Shown: positions 37,021-45,644 of the stretch, in pieces
Position numbering within the stretch: position 1 is the stretch's first letter
Layout of the letters: each line of letters begins with the position of its first letter
Assembly: GCF_018603515.1 (NCBI RefSeq)
Contig: NZ_JACATN010000001.1
Span: forward strand, 124,001 to 188,000
DNA: 64,000 nt
Source of the DNA: Zobellia barbeyronii
GTDB taxonomy: Bacteria; Bacteroidota; Bacteroidia; Flavobacteriales; Flavobacteriaceae
Direction: 5' to 3'
Position numbers and translations under genes: made by a program
The notes under the pieces: generated by a model
Told to the model about the DNA's origin: nothing
Seen by the model: only the letters and a program-made list of their open reading frames with translations
The model's database searches: none

Positions 37021-37580
37021 TAGAAGAAACTTCAAAAGTATCCTTAAAAGATTTTAACGCTTCGGTTGGGTTAGATCGCGGTGCTAGCAGGTTTAAAGAA
37101 CTATGTTGGTATTTAATTAAGGTAATTTTCTTTCTTAGTGCTCTGCCCTATCCAAGTAGTCTAAAAACAAAGCTACTAAGATTATTTGGCGCTAAAATTG
37201 GGCAAAGTCTAGTCATAAAACCAAGGGTAAATATTCATTTTCCTTGGAAACTTGAAATTGGTAATCATGTATGGATTGGTGAGGAAGCTTTTTTATTGAA
37301 TTTTGAAAAATTTACTATTGGAAACAATGTGTGTATCTCCCAACGTAGTTTTTTATGTGGTGGAAATCATGATTATAGAGAGCCTGCTATGCCTTACCGT
37401 AATGGCCCTATAACCTTAAAAGATGGAGCATGGGTAGGAGCATCCTGTTTTATTGGTCCTAATGTTATCATTGGTACGGATACTGTAATTACTGTGGGTT
37501 CGGTTATCGTTTCAAATCAAGAAGGAAACAAAGTAATCACTAAACCCATAGCACCTCAAACTAAGGTTAGGTGGAAATAA
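37017..37580 (+). CDS. wcaF: WcaF-like hexapeptide O-acetyltransferase
   Basis: A 187-residue left-handed beta-helix acyltransferase. Hexapeptide turns run from about residue 60 to 170 (IGQSLVIKP, IGNHVWIGEE, IGNNVCISQ, VGASCFIGPNVIIGTDTVITVGSVI). The catalytic-type His lies in GGNHDYREP. An N-terminal hydrophobic stretch (about 27-47) may associate with the membrane, as in WcaF, the acetyltransferase of colanic-acid synthesis. It probably acetylates a sugar of the cluster I unit. Starts in the stop codon of the previous gene. Confidence 0.9.
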   Translation: MIEETSKVSLKDFNASVGLDRGASRFKELCWYLIKVIFFLSALPYPSSLKTKLLRLFGAKIGQSLVIKPRVNIHFPWKLEIGNHVWIGEEAFLLNFEKFTIGNNVCISQRSFLCGGNHDYREPAMPYRNGPITLKDGAWVGASCFIGPNVIIGTDTVITVGSVIVSNQEGNKVITKPIAPQTKVRWK

Positions 37581-37708
37581 AAGCAAAGTGAATTTTAAAC
37601 GATGTTTTTGTGAAATTTAATTGGATAGGTTAAGATTCATTACAATTTTAGTCATTTTAAAAAACAATGACCCATTAGACTTGTTTCTAATACATCATAT
37701 AAGAATCT

Positions 37709-38950
37709 ATGAAAAAACGAATACTATACATAGGATATAACTTCTCGCCAGAACTGACCGGCATAGGTAAGTACAGTGGTGAAATGATGGAATGGCTTGC
37801 ACAATCTGGCCACGATTGCTCCGTCATAACCAGTTACCCTTATTATCCACAGTGGGAAGTTCAAAAACCCTATGTAAAAAATAGATACTGGTTCCTAAAA
37901 GAGACCACCAATTACCCCAGCGGTGGTCGGCTTACCGTATATCGCTGCCCTATGTATGTACCTAAAAAACCTAGTGGGCTAACGCGTATCCTTTCGGATT
38001 TTTCATTTTTCGCTTCCGCCCTACTACAAATTATGACATTCTGTTGCAAGAAAAAATATACGTACGTAATTAGCGTTGCACCAACATTTTTAGCTGGTGT
38101 TTTAGGTGCATTTTACAAAAAAGTAAAAAAAGCGAAACATCTGCATCACATACAAGATTTACAAATTGAAGCCGCTGCAGAATTGGGTATGATCAAATCT
38201 GCGACTTTAGTTAAGCTTTTATTTAGAGTTGAAAATTTTGTATTCAAAAACTCCCAGAATATTAGTAGTATCTCAGATGCTATGATAAAACGAATCAGTA
38301 AAAAAACGAAGCGGGAAGTTACATTTTTACCGAATTGGGCAGATACCGATTTTTTCTATCCAATTCCAAATAACGCTAACTTAAAAGTAAAATTTGGTTT
38401 TGAGGCGGATGATACCACAGTTCTATATTCTGGTGGAATTGGCGAAAAACAAGGCCTAGAAAACATATTGTATGCAGCCCAAGCTCTACTGGGGCAACCT
38501 AAAGTAAAACTTATTATTTGTGGTTCAGGCCCCTATAAAGAAGTTCTAAAGAAAAAAGCTCAAGACATGCAACTCCAAAATGTTCATTTTATGCCATTAC
38601 AGCCCAAAGAAGCTTTTAATGAATTCTTGAACATGGCAGATATTCATTTGGTAATTCAAAAAAAGAACGCAAGTGATTTAGTCATGCCATCTAAACTTAC
38701 GACCATTTTAGCTGTTGGAGGCGCTGCATTAGTTACAGCAAATGAAGGAACCGACCTCTATTCTATTGTATCCAAACATGATATGGGTTATTTGATTGAG
38801 GCAGAAAATAGAGATGCACTTACTGCAGGAATTATTGACCTAACCCAAAACAAAAATTTATGTTGTATAAAAAATAACGCTCATAATTACGCCAAAAAAT
38901 ATTTAGATATTAACACCATTATGAAGTCTCTAGACAAAAATTTACTATAG
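37709..38950 (+). CDS. wcaI: WcaI-like glycosyltransferase
   Basis: A 413-residue GT-B enzyme. The start MKKRILYIGYNFSPELTGIGKYSGEMMEWLAQSGH and the SYPYYPQWEV block are characteristic of WcaI-type transferases of colanic-acid-like pathways (GT4). Donor half: LYSGGIGEKQGLENIL and VMPSKLTTILAVGGAALVTANEGTDL. A hydrophobic segment at about 88-125 may bind the membrane. It follows the WcaF-like gene as in other wca-type loci, which adds support. Confidence 0.9.
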   Translation: MKKRILYIGYNFSPELTGIGKYSGEMMEWLAQSGHDCSVITSYPYYPQWEVQKPYVKNRYWFLKETTNYPSGGRLTVYRCPMYVPKKPSGLTRILSDFSFFASALLQIMTFCCKKKYTYVISVAPTFLAGVLGAFYKKVKKAKHLHHIQDLQIEAAAELGMIKSATLVKLLFRVENFVFKNSQNISSISDAMIKRISKKTKREVTFLPNWADTDFFYPIPNNANLKVKFGFEADDTTVLYSGGIGEKQGLENILYAAQALLGQPKVKLIICGSGPYKEVLKKKAQDMQLQNVHFMPLQPKEAFNEFLNMADIHLVIQKKNASDLVMPSKLTTILAVGGAALVTANEGTDLYSIVSKHDMGYLIEAENRDALTAGIIDLTQNKNLCCIKNNAHNYAKKYLDINTIMKSLDKNLL

Positions 38951-39063
38951 TTACTAATTGCACATGTCGTTTACCTTAAATTAACGAATCTGGTCGAGAT
39001 GTTATTGCTAAAAAAATAAATATGGTATACATTTAACTGACCTTAAGGCTCTTCCCCCTCTTG

Positions 39064-39098
39064 AGTTACCAGTTACCAGTTACCAGTTACCAGTTACC
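39064..39098 (+). repeat. Tandem heptanucleotide repeat, 5 x AGTTACC
   Basis: Five perfect copies of AGTTACC (39064-39098) followed by an A-run, ending 14 bp before the TTG start of the CapK-like gene. Seven-base units are prone to slippage, and each change would alter the spacing of the leader. The frame with the gene is open from a TGA at 39062-39064, but there is no start codon within the repeat. Confidence 0.9.
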
Positions 39099-39112
39099 AA
39101 AAAAACCATAGC

Positions 39113-40447
39113 TTGAAACAAAACAAAATAAACTTGAAAAAGTTTTTGTTTGATTTAAAAACAAAAACTTTAAAGCCTAAAATTCATAGGTCACATTTAA
39201 GGGCGGAAGACGAATTAAAATCTGGTCAAATTCAGATACTTAATTTCGAAAAAAGGAAACGTATAATAAATCATGCTTTTGAGAATACGGCATTTTATAA
39301 ATCCAAGTACCAAGGTCTCGAAAACCAGCTCCACATGAGCAATGAGGAAGATTTTCAAAATCTACCTCCAGTTACACGAGATGACTTAGCCCAAAATTTC
39401 GAAAAATTTATTGCAGGAAATCCATCTAAAAATACGTATAGAAAAGTATCCTCATCTGGCAGTACCGGAAGGCCTATTTCTGTGTTACATGACACCCGGT
39501 TTCCCTACACCGTACTCCAATGGCGCATACTAGGTTGGTGGAACATAAAACCCTACGAAAACCAAGCCTTTATTTACCGCTACAAAAGACCTTTCATAAA
39601 AAGATTAGGAAATACTTTTTTGTGGTGGCCCACCCAACGTATATTTTTAACAGGATCAGAGATGAATCTGCGTAATGTTAAACATTTTGTAAATCAATTC
39701 AATTCATTAAAACCTACTCTCTTACAAGGTTATGTAGACGTTGTTTATGAATTTGCGCTCTTTTTATTAGATAACAACTTAAAAATACACCCACCAAAAA
39801 TGGTCTGGGTAACTTCTGCCCCTCTTTTTGAAAATCAAAGAAAAACTATGGAAGCCGCATTCGGCGCCCCAGTATGTGATCAATATGGTAATACTGAAGT
39901 TTTTACCATAGCAGCAGAATGTCCACAACAGCATGGCCTTCATATCATGCATGACGCCGTACATGTTGAAATTGTTGATGAAAAAAACAACCCTGTTCCT
40001 GCCGGCACAACAGGTAAAATCCTAATTACAGATTTGCACAACGAGGTATTTCCGCTGATTAGATATGAAATTGGAGATAGAGGTAAGTTATTGGATACCG
40101 TTTGTTCCTGTGGCATTCCACTACCCTTAATGGATAACGTAAGGGGTAGACAATCTGTAGTATTGAAAACTCCATCCGGTCTAACCGTACGCAGTGAGCA
40201 CTTAACTATTCTCTTTGAAAAATTACTACATACGATTAGGGAAGTTCAACTAATTCAAAACAAGGATTATTCAGTAGAGCTGCGCTATGTTTTTAATTCA
40301 ATCGAAAACGTGGAAGACGAAGTTGAAACGATATTGAAGGAACTTAGGATTAAAACAAGGAACGAGATAGCTATTACACCTAACAGAGTAGATGAACTAC
40401 AAACAAAAAGCAACAAGAAACCGTTGATAATTAGTGAATTGCCTTAA
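39113..40447 (+). CDS. CapK/PaaK-like adenylate-forming protein
   Basis: A 444-residue protein of the phenylacetate-CoA ligase-like superfamily that includes CapK of capsule loci. Nucleotide loop: SSSGSTGRPISV (about 113-124); YGNTEVF (about 262-268) is the adenylate-pocket segment; YEIGDRGKL and the later CSCGIPLP hold the hinge Asp and a small Cys pair. Translation seems to start with TTG at 39113, as no ATG is near; an upstream stop excludes a longer protein. The role of CapK proteins in polysaccharide synthesis is not settled; they may activate an acid for attachment. The leader carries a 7-bp tandem repeat. Confidence 0.85.
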   Translation: MKQNKINLKKFLFDLKTKTLKPKIHRSHLRAEDELKSGQIQILNFEKRKRIINHAFENTAFYKSKYQGLENQLHMSNEEDFQNLPPVTRDDLAQNFEKFIAGNPSKNTYRKVSSSGSTGRPISVLHDTRFPYTVLQWRILGWWNIKPYENQAFIYRYKRPFIKRLGNTFLWWPTQRIFLTGSEMNLRNVKHFVNQFNSLKPTLLQGYVDVVYEFALFLLDNNLKIHPPKMVWVTSAPLFENQRKTMEAAFGAPVCDQYGNTEVFTIAAECPQQHGLHIMHDAVHVEIVDEKNNPVPAGTTGKILITDLHNEVFPLIRYEIGDRGKLLDTVCSCGIPLPLMDNVRGRQSVVLKTPSGLTVRSEHLTILFEKLLHTIREVQLIQNKDYSVELRYVFNSIENVEDEVETILKELRIKTRNEIAITPNRVDELQTKSNKKPLIISELP

Positions 40448-40466
40448 ATTAGAATACTATATATTG

Positions 40467-42215
40467 TTATATTTCTTTTTTTACTAAAGACAAAATATAA
40501 CTTTCAACGCTTATGATTTCTTCTTTTGAGAATTTATCTTTCCATGCAGGCATGCTACCGCTATCTGATCCGTTTTGAATTACCGAAAATATTGAATCTA
40601 TACCATATATCCATTCCATATCTACCAAACTTGGAGCCATTGCCCCTATTCCTTTAACACCGTGACACATTTGGCAGTTGTGTTGGTAAATTATTTTTCC
40701 ATCTTCTAGGGGGTCTTTTATTTTATTGGATGTATTTTCATCATAAACAAGCACAGCCTTGCGCACCCCATTTTCAATAGGATGAAATAAGGTGATAGTG
40801 CGCTTACCATATTCCGACACATAAATATTTCCTGTATTTTTATCTTCTACCAAATCTAATGGACTAGTATCCAAGGTCAGGCCCATTTTTGTGCCATCAT
40901 AATCCTGAATAATGTCTTTTTTTTCACCCCCTGGTCTTAGTATAACCAAATCCTTATGGCCCATTAAGGCAACAATCAGGCATCCCTTTAGCCTTCCACC
41001 GAAGGTTTCTCTGGTATACTCTAAAATACCAGTAGGAGCCATATGAGGTCCAAAATCATAGGCAAATCCTCTAAAATTAGTATCGGGCTTAACCCCGTTG
41101 TATTCAGAATTCTCCAAATCCTCGTCCCCATTATTTAAGACATATTCAGCCCTTAGTGGATTAGGGTGGCCATAATACCCCCCTTTTTCTACTCGCACCA
41201 TGAAATCATCTTGATCGGGTTGAGCGCCAAATACTGCCGGGATATTATTGGGCCCGGTATATTTTATTTTTGAAAAAGGTCTAATATAGTAAGGCGATTG
41301 TTGGTCTGAGGTAGGGGTATTTTCATTACCGCCAGAGCTATTTACAGTTGCATAGAGTTGTCCGTTGCTGTGCCAGACTATGTCATACGCATTTCTAATA
41401 CCCGTTGCATATATACTTAGGGGCTTTTCCTTGTCATAAGGGTCATAGCTACCACCTCCGTCATACGTTTTTACATCAATGGGTAAAATAGAAGGTAACT
41501 TGCCTGTATCAAGGCACAACAAAGCTCCAGAAAGTAATGCCTCCCGGGAAGGTTCTTGATTTTCTTCACAATCACACCATCCCATACCTGTGTTAGCTCC
41601 TTGCGCAAAATAAAGCATTCCATCTGGACCAAAAACAATAGAATTTGGAAAGTTCTCATGATTGGGCCCAAAACAAGGTAAGCCTTTTAGTATATGCTCA
41701 CTCTCTAAAATCCGATCAGTTTTCGCATCTAACTGCAAGCGATTCATACTACCAGCCCATTTTGATTTGTCTATCTCCTGTTCTGCGTTATGAAAACTTG
41801 CCCAACTACTGTTGGTTTCAGAGTATGTATTCCAAACGATTAGACTATCCGCGGTTGACGCTGGGTCAAAAGCTAATCCAATGGTGAGTTTTGATTCCTC
41901 TCCGAATGGTTTAAAAATATGTTCTAGCGACAAATCACCATTTGGACGTATCACAAACCGTTTTATTTTACCATCTATAGCACCGGCATACAATTTGTTA
42001 TCTGGGCCTATTACCAAACTGGTATATTGGCCCTGAACAGTATTACCCAATGCTATTTTTTGGAACATAACATCCTCTAACAAACCGCTGGGAGCTGTTT
42101 TATAAAACCGAATCCTTCTTTGTATGTATCTATTTAACCTATTAGGGTAAAATAAAATAAATACAAATGCTGCAGCTAGGATGACTACTAAAACCTTTTT
42201 CAATTTATTACTCAC
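40467..42215 (-). CDS. Membrane-anchored propeller dehydrogenase fused to cytochrome c
   Basis: A 582-residue protein. An uncleaved N-terminal helix (about 7-24) anchors it, presumably with the rest in the periplasm. Residues about 45-480 form a six-bladed beta-propeller resembling PQQ-dependent sugar (glucose/sorbosone) dehydrogenases: FGPDGMLYFAQGANTG, YATGIRNAYDIVWH and GGYYGHPNPLRAEY-type blocks. The C-terminal cytochrome c domain has CQMCH at 514-518 and a likely axial Met at about 555 (GSMPAW). It would oxidise a sugar and pass electrons to its own heme. It is convergent with the CapK gene, 19 bp apart. Substrate unproven. Confidence 0.85.
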   Translation of the reverse strand: MSNKLKKVLVVILAAAFVFILFYPNRLNRYIQRRIRFYKTAPSGLLEDVMFQKIALGNTVQGQYTSLVIGPDNKLYAGAIDGKIKRFVIRPNGDLSLEHIFKPFGEESKLTIGLAFDPASTADSLIVWNTYSETNSSWASFHNAEQEIDKSKWAGSMNRLQLDAKTDRILESEHILKGLPCFGPNHENFPNSIVFGPDGMLYFAQGANTGMGWCDCEENQEPSREALLSGALLCLDTGKLPSILPIDVKTYDGGGSYDPYDKEKPLSIYATGIRNAYDIVWHSNGQLYATVNSSGGNENTPTSDQQSPYYIRPFSKIKYTGPNNIPAVFGAQPDQDDFMVRVEKGGYYGHPNPLRAEYVLNNGDEDLENSEYNGVKPDTNFRGFAYDFGPHMAPTGILEYTRETFGGRLKGCLIVALMGHKDLVILRPGGEKKDIIQDYDGTKMGLTLDTSPLDLVEDKNTGNIYVSEYGKRTITLFHPIENGVRKAVLVYDENTSNKIKDPLEDGKIIYQHNCQMCHGVKGIGAMAPSLVDMEWIYGIDSIFSVIQNGSDSGSMPAWKDKFSKEEIISVESYILSLVKKEI

Positions 42216-42683
42216 CGTTTATTTGTAGAATTAGAAAAAACCTCAACAAGCTACATTTAACAAAATATTGTAAACCAGAACCTTAAAACTCTTTCTTCTC
42301 TTAAAAATACTATATAATCTATCACGAAAAAGACAAAAGGAATATCAAAATGATGAAAATTCTAAATATTCTTTCTTTTTTATAGCGGATAAATTAGAGA
42401 TAAACTATAAAAAATATTTTTCACATCTTTGTAAGTAAGTAGTATTAATGTATTAATATCTGAAACAATGATGCTAGTAATTACTCTATCAGACTAAAGT
42501 GTGACTTATCCAAAAATAAGATTCATCGCTCCACTTGCCATCTATGTTTTTTCTAAAACCAAATGATTAGCATGACAGTTTTAAATATTATATGACACAT
42601 TCAAAATCGACTAAAAAAATGAAATAATCATATCATTATAATGGTCTGCAATATTTGGTTTTGAAGTGGATGCTGTGGTTAGG
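42216..42683 (-). other. Intergenic region between two minus-strand genes
   Basis: 468 bp, very AT-rich, no convincing frame on either strand. A promoter-like CATCTTTG on the plus strand (42424-42431) points to no gene within 1 kb, so a small RNA cannot be excluded but is not supported. No strong terminator hairpin was seen after the beta-helix gene. Confidence 0.4.
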
Positions 42684-44900
42684 CTAAGATTTTCGTATAA
42701 ATTCAATTGTTACTTCAATTTTGCCTTTATTTTGTAAACCCTTGTCAGCATATAGGTAAAGTGAGCGGTTAAATGGGGTGGCTTCTAAGTTGACATCTTT
42801 AGTCACTTCTCTAGTACTAGATGAATCTAAATCAATAAGCACTTCAGCTTGATCCTTCGTTCCAATTGCCACACTAAGCCCTGAAACCATGGGCTCAATA
42901 TTTTTCATTGACACCTTTTTGACAGCAAACCCATAAGGAATTTCCATATTCAAAAGCTGACTAGCTCCAAATCCTACCTCTATAATTTCAGTATGATTCC
43001 AAGTATCCGTTTTTACGTGATTTATCTTTTTAGAAATAAAACTGTTACTTACATCGACAATCCTTGCAGAATTAGAATTAGAATTAGAAAGGTCTTGAAA
43101 TATCAATTTCACAGATTTTCCTAAAGTTTTTGTATCAATTTTTCTCCAACCAAAGACTTCTACATCGAAATGATTATTACTACCGTTCATGCGTGTATCT
43201 GTATCAAGGCCTACTACACCAAGATAATTTTTAGTTGCTGTATGATTTTGAATATGAAAACTAGAATTCAAAATGGTATTGTTCGACCCAAAAAAATCAA
43301 ACGGACCATCTTCTTCAATAGGTAACTCATTTACATAAATATGTAGGTCTTCTATGAAGACATAGTCTCCGTGAGCAGAACTCCAAGGATAGATAAGTGA
43401 TTTATTAGCTGTATCCTTAATAAGGATATTTTTAAATGTGCAATTATCCAATGTACCAACAAACCTAGCTGTAGGATATTTATAAGTAGTTTTAAAAATA
43501 TCAGACTTACTTTCTGCGTATATATTCTCAAATTTTCCATTTGATATATTTTCCAAATCCCATAGACCATCTCTTCTATATGATTTATAATCTTTAACAA
43601 CAACATTTTTAACGTTGCCTACAAGCTTTAAAGAATTACAGTATCCGCTAACATCTGTTCTAACTTTTTCACTTCCAACATAATCGCCATTATCGATTGT
43701 ATTAAGAATTTCTATGTTTTGCGAATCATAAACCGTAGAATTGTCTCCATTAAAATAAATTAAATGTGGCGGTGGCATCCAATATCCAGTACCGCCAATA
43801 TAATTCCCTTCTAAACTTTGGACATCCGAGTACCTCAAAGAGGTTAATCCGTTTGAACTAAAACCGTTAACAACCCCTTGTATACCCATAATTACCCCAT
43901 CCATTGTAACATTTCTAAGAATAATTTTTTTCGGTATAACAGTGGTACCAATATCATTTACTACTTTTTGACCTGCCTTATATTCCTCTTTTAATTTTAT
44001 AGCCCATTGAATAAATTTATCGGGAGTATCTCCCTTGGCCACAAATTTCACGTTATCAATTAAAACATCGTGCGCACCATCAATAACAATCGTCGAGCGA
44101 AGCAGAATAGGACCTCTCCAAATAGGATTATTTCCATCAAAATCAATACTCTGTTCATCCGCAAGATAACCCCTTAATTGCTTAATATTTAGCGTATTAC
44201 TATCATATGACCAACCAAAAGAAGCATCATACTTTTGGTCATACAAAAAGGTAACATTCGTTATTGTAATGTTTTTGGTCAAAGCCATATAAAATGCCGG
44301 AGACAGCAAATTATTAATTCTAATATGAGCTTCGTTAGCTCCTTCTAACCAGGTGTTGTCTGCTAGAAAAATAGACTTCTTACCGGTTTCCTCAAGGTCA
44401 AGAAACATATTTCTATCCACCAAAACCTTAGCTCCAATGTTTTCAGCTTCATCCAAAGTTTCAACAAAGTCTTCACGATCATCCGTTTTATCATCCATTG
44501 CGGCACCAAACCACTGTGGCTTTAAATATTCGCTCGCAAAAGACCCTTCTAAGCTTAACTCTTCAAAAAGTTGATTTTCCGTATTAGTTTCTATAATGCT
44601 CTCATCACCACGCACGGTTCCATTTTCTAAAATGCCTCCATTAAAACGCATGGTAACATTTTCTGGTAAAATAATTGTTTGACCTGCAAGATCAAAGTCA
44701 AAGCGTATCTCCCAAACAGAATCACTATAGTCCGTTGGTATATTTTCCCAATCAAAATCTTGTGGTATAACACGCACCAAACTACTTTCTTCCTCTATCT
44801 GTTGAGGCTCAAGTGCCTTTGGCGTATCTAAACTATATTGATAATTCTGTGCACTTACAGAAGACACTAACAATAAAAAGAGAAATTTTAAATACTTCAT
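42684..44900 (-). CDS. Secreted parallel beta-helix (pectate-lyase-like) protein
   Basis: A 738-residue precursor with a signal peptide (about 1-17, MKYLKFLFLLLVSSVSAQ). PQWFGAAMDDKTDDREDF (about 128-145) matches the opening motif of the pectate-lyase-3 / tailspike-type beta-helix family. It is followed by coils rich in Asn, Ile and Val (FLADNTWLEGANEAHIRINN, KNVVVKDYKSYRRDGLWDL). The last 110 residues look like a separate beta-sandwich. No T9SS sorting domain is seen. It could be a lyase, epimerase or binding protein for polysaccharide; no catalytic residues can be named safely. Its start overlaps the previous gene by 4 bp. Confidence 0.8.
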   Translation of the reverse strand: MKYLKFLFLLLVSSVSAQNYQYSLDTPKALEPQQIEEESSLVRVIPQDFDWENIPTDYSDSVWEIRFDFDLAGQTIILPENVTMRFNGGILENGTVRGDESIIETNTENQLFEELSLEGSFASEYLKPQWFGAAMDDKTDDREDFVETLDEAENIGAKVLVDRNMFLDLEETGKKSIFLADNTWLEGANEAHIRINNLLSPAFYMALTKNITITNVTFLYDQKYDASFGWSYDSNTLNIKQLRGYLADEQSIDFDGNNPIWRGPILLRSTIVIDGAHDVLIDNVKFVAKGDTPDKFIQWAIKLKEEYKAGQKVVNDIGTTVIPKKIILRNVTMDGVIMGIQGVVNGFSSNGLTSLRYSDVQSLEGNYIGGTGYWMPPPHLIYFNGDNSTVYDSQNIEILNTIDNGDYVGSEKVRTDVSGYCNSLKLVGNVKNVVVKDYKSYRRDGLWDLENISNGKFENIYAESKSDIFKTTYKYPTARFVGTLDNCTFKNILIKDTANKSLIYPWSSAHGDYVFIEDLHIYVNELPIEEDGPFDFFGSNNTILNSSFHIQNHTATKNYLGVVGLDTDTRMNGSNNHFDVEVFGWRKIDTKTLGKSVKLIFQDLSNSNSNSARIVDVSNSFISKKINHVKTDTWNHTEIIEVGFGASQLLNMEIPYGFAVKKVSMKNIEPMVSGLSVAIGTKDQAEVLIDLDSSSTREVTKDVNLEATPFNRSLYLYADKGLQNKGKIEVTIEFIRKS

Positions 44901-45640
44901 TGACCTGAAATTATATAGGCGTTAGTTCCTGATTTTCGCAATAGTCCAAAGCGTACGTTACCGTTTGCACTTTCAAAAATGGCAGTACCACCATTAGTAT
45001 AATTCAAAGATACACCACTAGCTGCTTTTACGGTAAGGGAAGCGCCATTGTGAGCCTCTAAATTAACAGTCTCTCCAACTTTCATGTTAGAGAAACCAGA
45101 AGTTAGCGTAACGGTGGCAGTTTTAGTACATTCTAATGTATTACCAACATCACTAGTGGCAATATTACGTGTAGACTCAAAGGAAATTATAGTAGCATCC
45201 TTTTCAACCGGTGCACTTGCGGTAGCGCCTGTAATATTTTCTGCATATTTGGCATAGAGCGCATAAGGCACACTTAATAGCTGACTAACTCCTATAATAG
45301 AATAGTTACTACCACCATTAGGGTCTACTTGTGTTTCTATAAAGAAAGGACCATTACTCCATGGTATGTCTTTAAAAGTCCCCGAAATACGATTACCGGC
45401 ACCAATCTCTAGACTTACCAGACCGTTAGCATTAGTAGTAGCAGAATGCGATTCTTCATACGCACTGGTACCATTTACACTGCCTTGACGGACAATAATT
45501 TTTAAATTTACCGGTGCATCTAACACCAAACTGTTATCACTAGAGCGTATGATGGCCTGATAGCTCATTTTTTCTGGAGCTTGCGCCGATATTTCCAATA
45601 CGGCGAGTAGCATAAAAGCATATAGTACTCTTAATTTCAT
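44897..45640 (-). CDS. Secreted hypothetical protein with Ig-like/beta architecture
   Basis: A 247-residue precursor with signal peptide (about 1-19). The segment APEKMSYQAIIRSSDNSLVLDAPVNLKIIV...SGTFKDIPWSNGPFFIETQVDPNGG...LLSVPYALYAKYAENI is a well-known Bacteroidota secreted pattern that often precedes tail-fibre or collar-like domains; the C-terminal 90 residues (SGFSNMKVGETVNLEAHNG) are beta-rich. No sorting domain at the C-terminus. Function unknown. It sits between the repeat protein and the beta-helix protein in one operon (4 bp gap and 4 bp overlap). Confidence 0.8.
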   Translation of the reverse strand: MKLRVLYAFMLLAVLEISAQAPEKMSYQAIIRSSDNSLVLDAPVNLKIIVRQGSVNGTSAYEESHSATTNANGLVSLEIGAGNRISGTFKDIPWSNGPFFIETQVDPNGGSNYSIIGVSQLLSVPYALYAKYAENITGATASAPVEKDATIISFESTRNIATSDVGNTLECTKTATVTLTSGFSNMKVGETVNLEAHNGASLTVKAASGVSLNYTNGGTAIFESANGNVRFGLLRKSGTNAYIISGQ

Positions 45641-45644
45641 AGCG

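Noticed and set aside
42684-44900. Phage tailspike origin for the beta-helix protein
   Set aside because: The opening motif is shared with tailspikes, but there are no phage genes nearby, a signal peptide is present, and the gene is in an operon with secreted Bacteroidota proteins.
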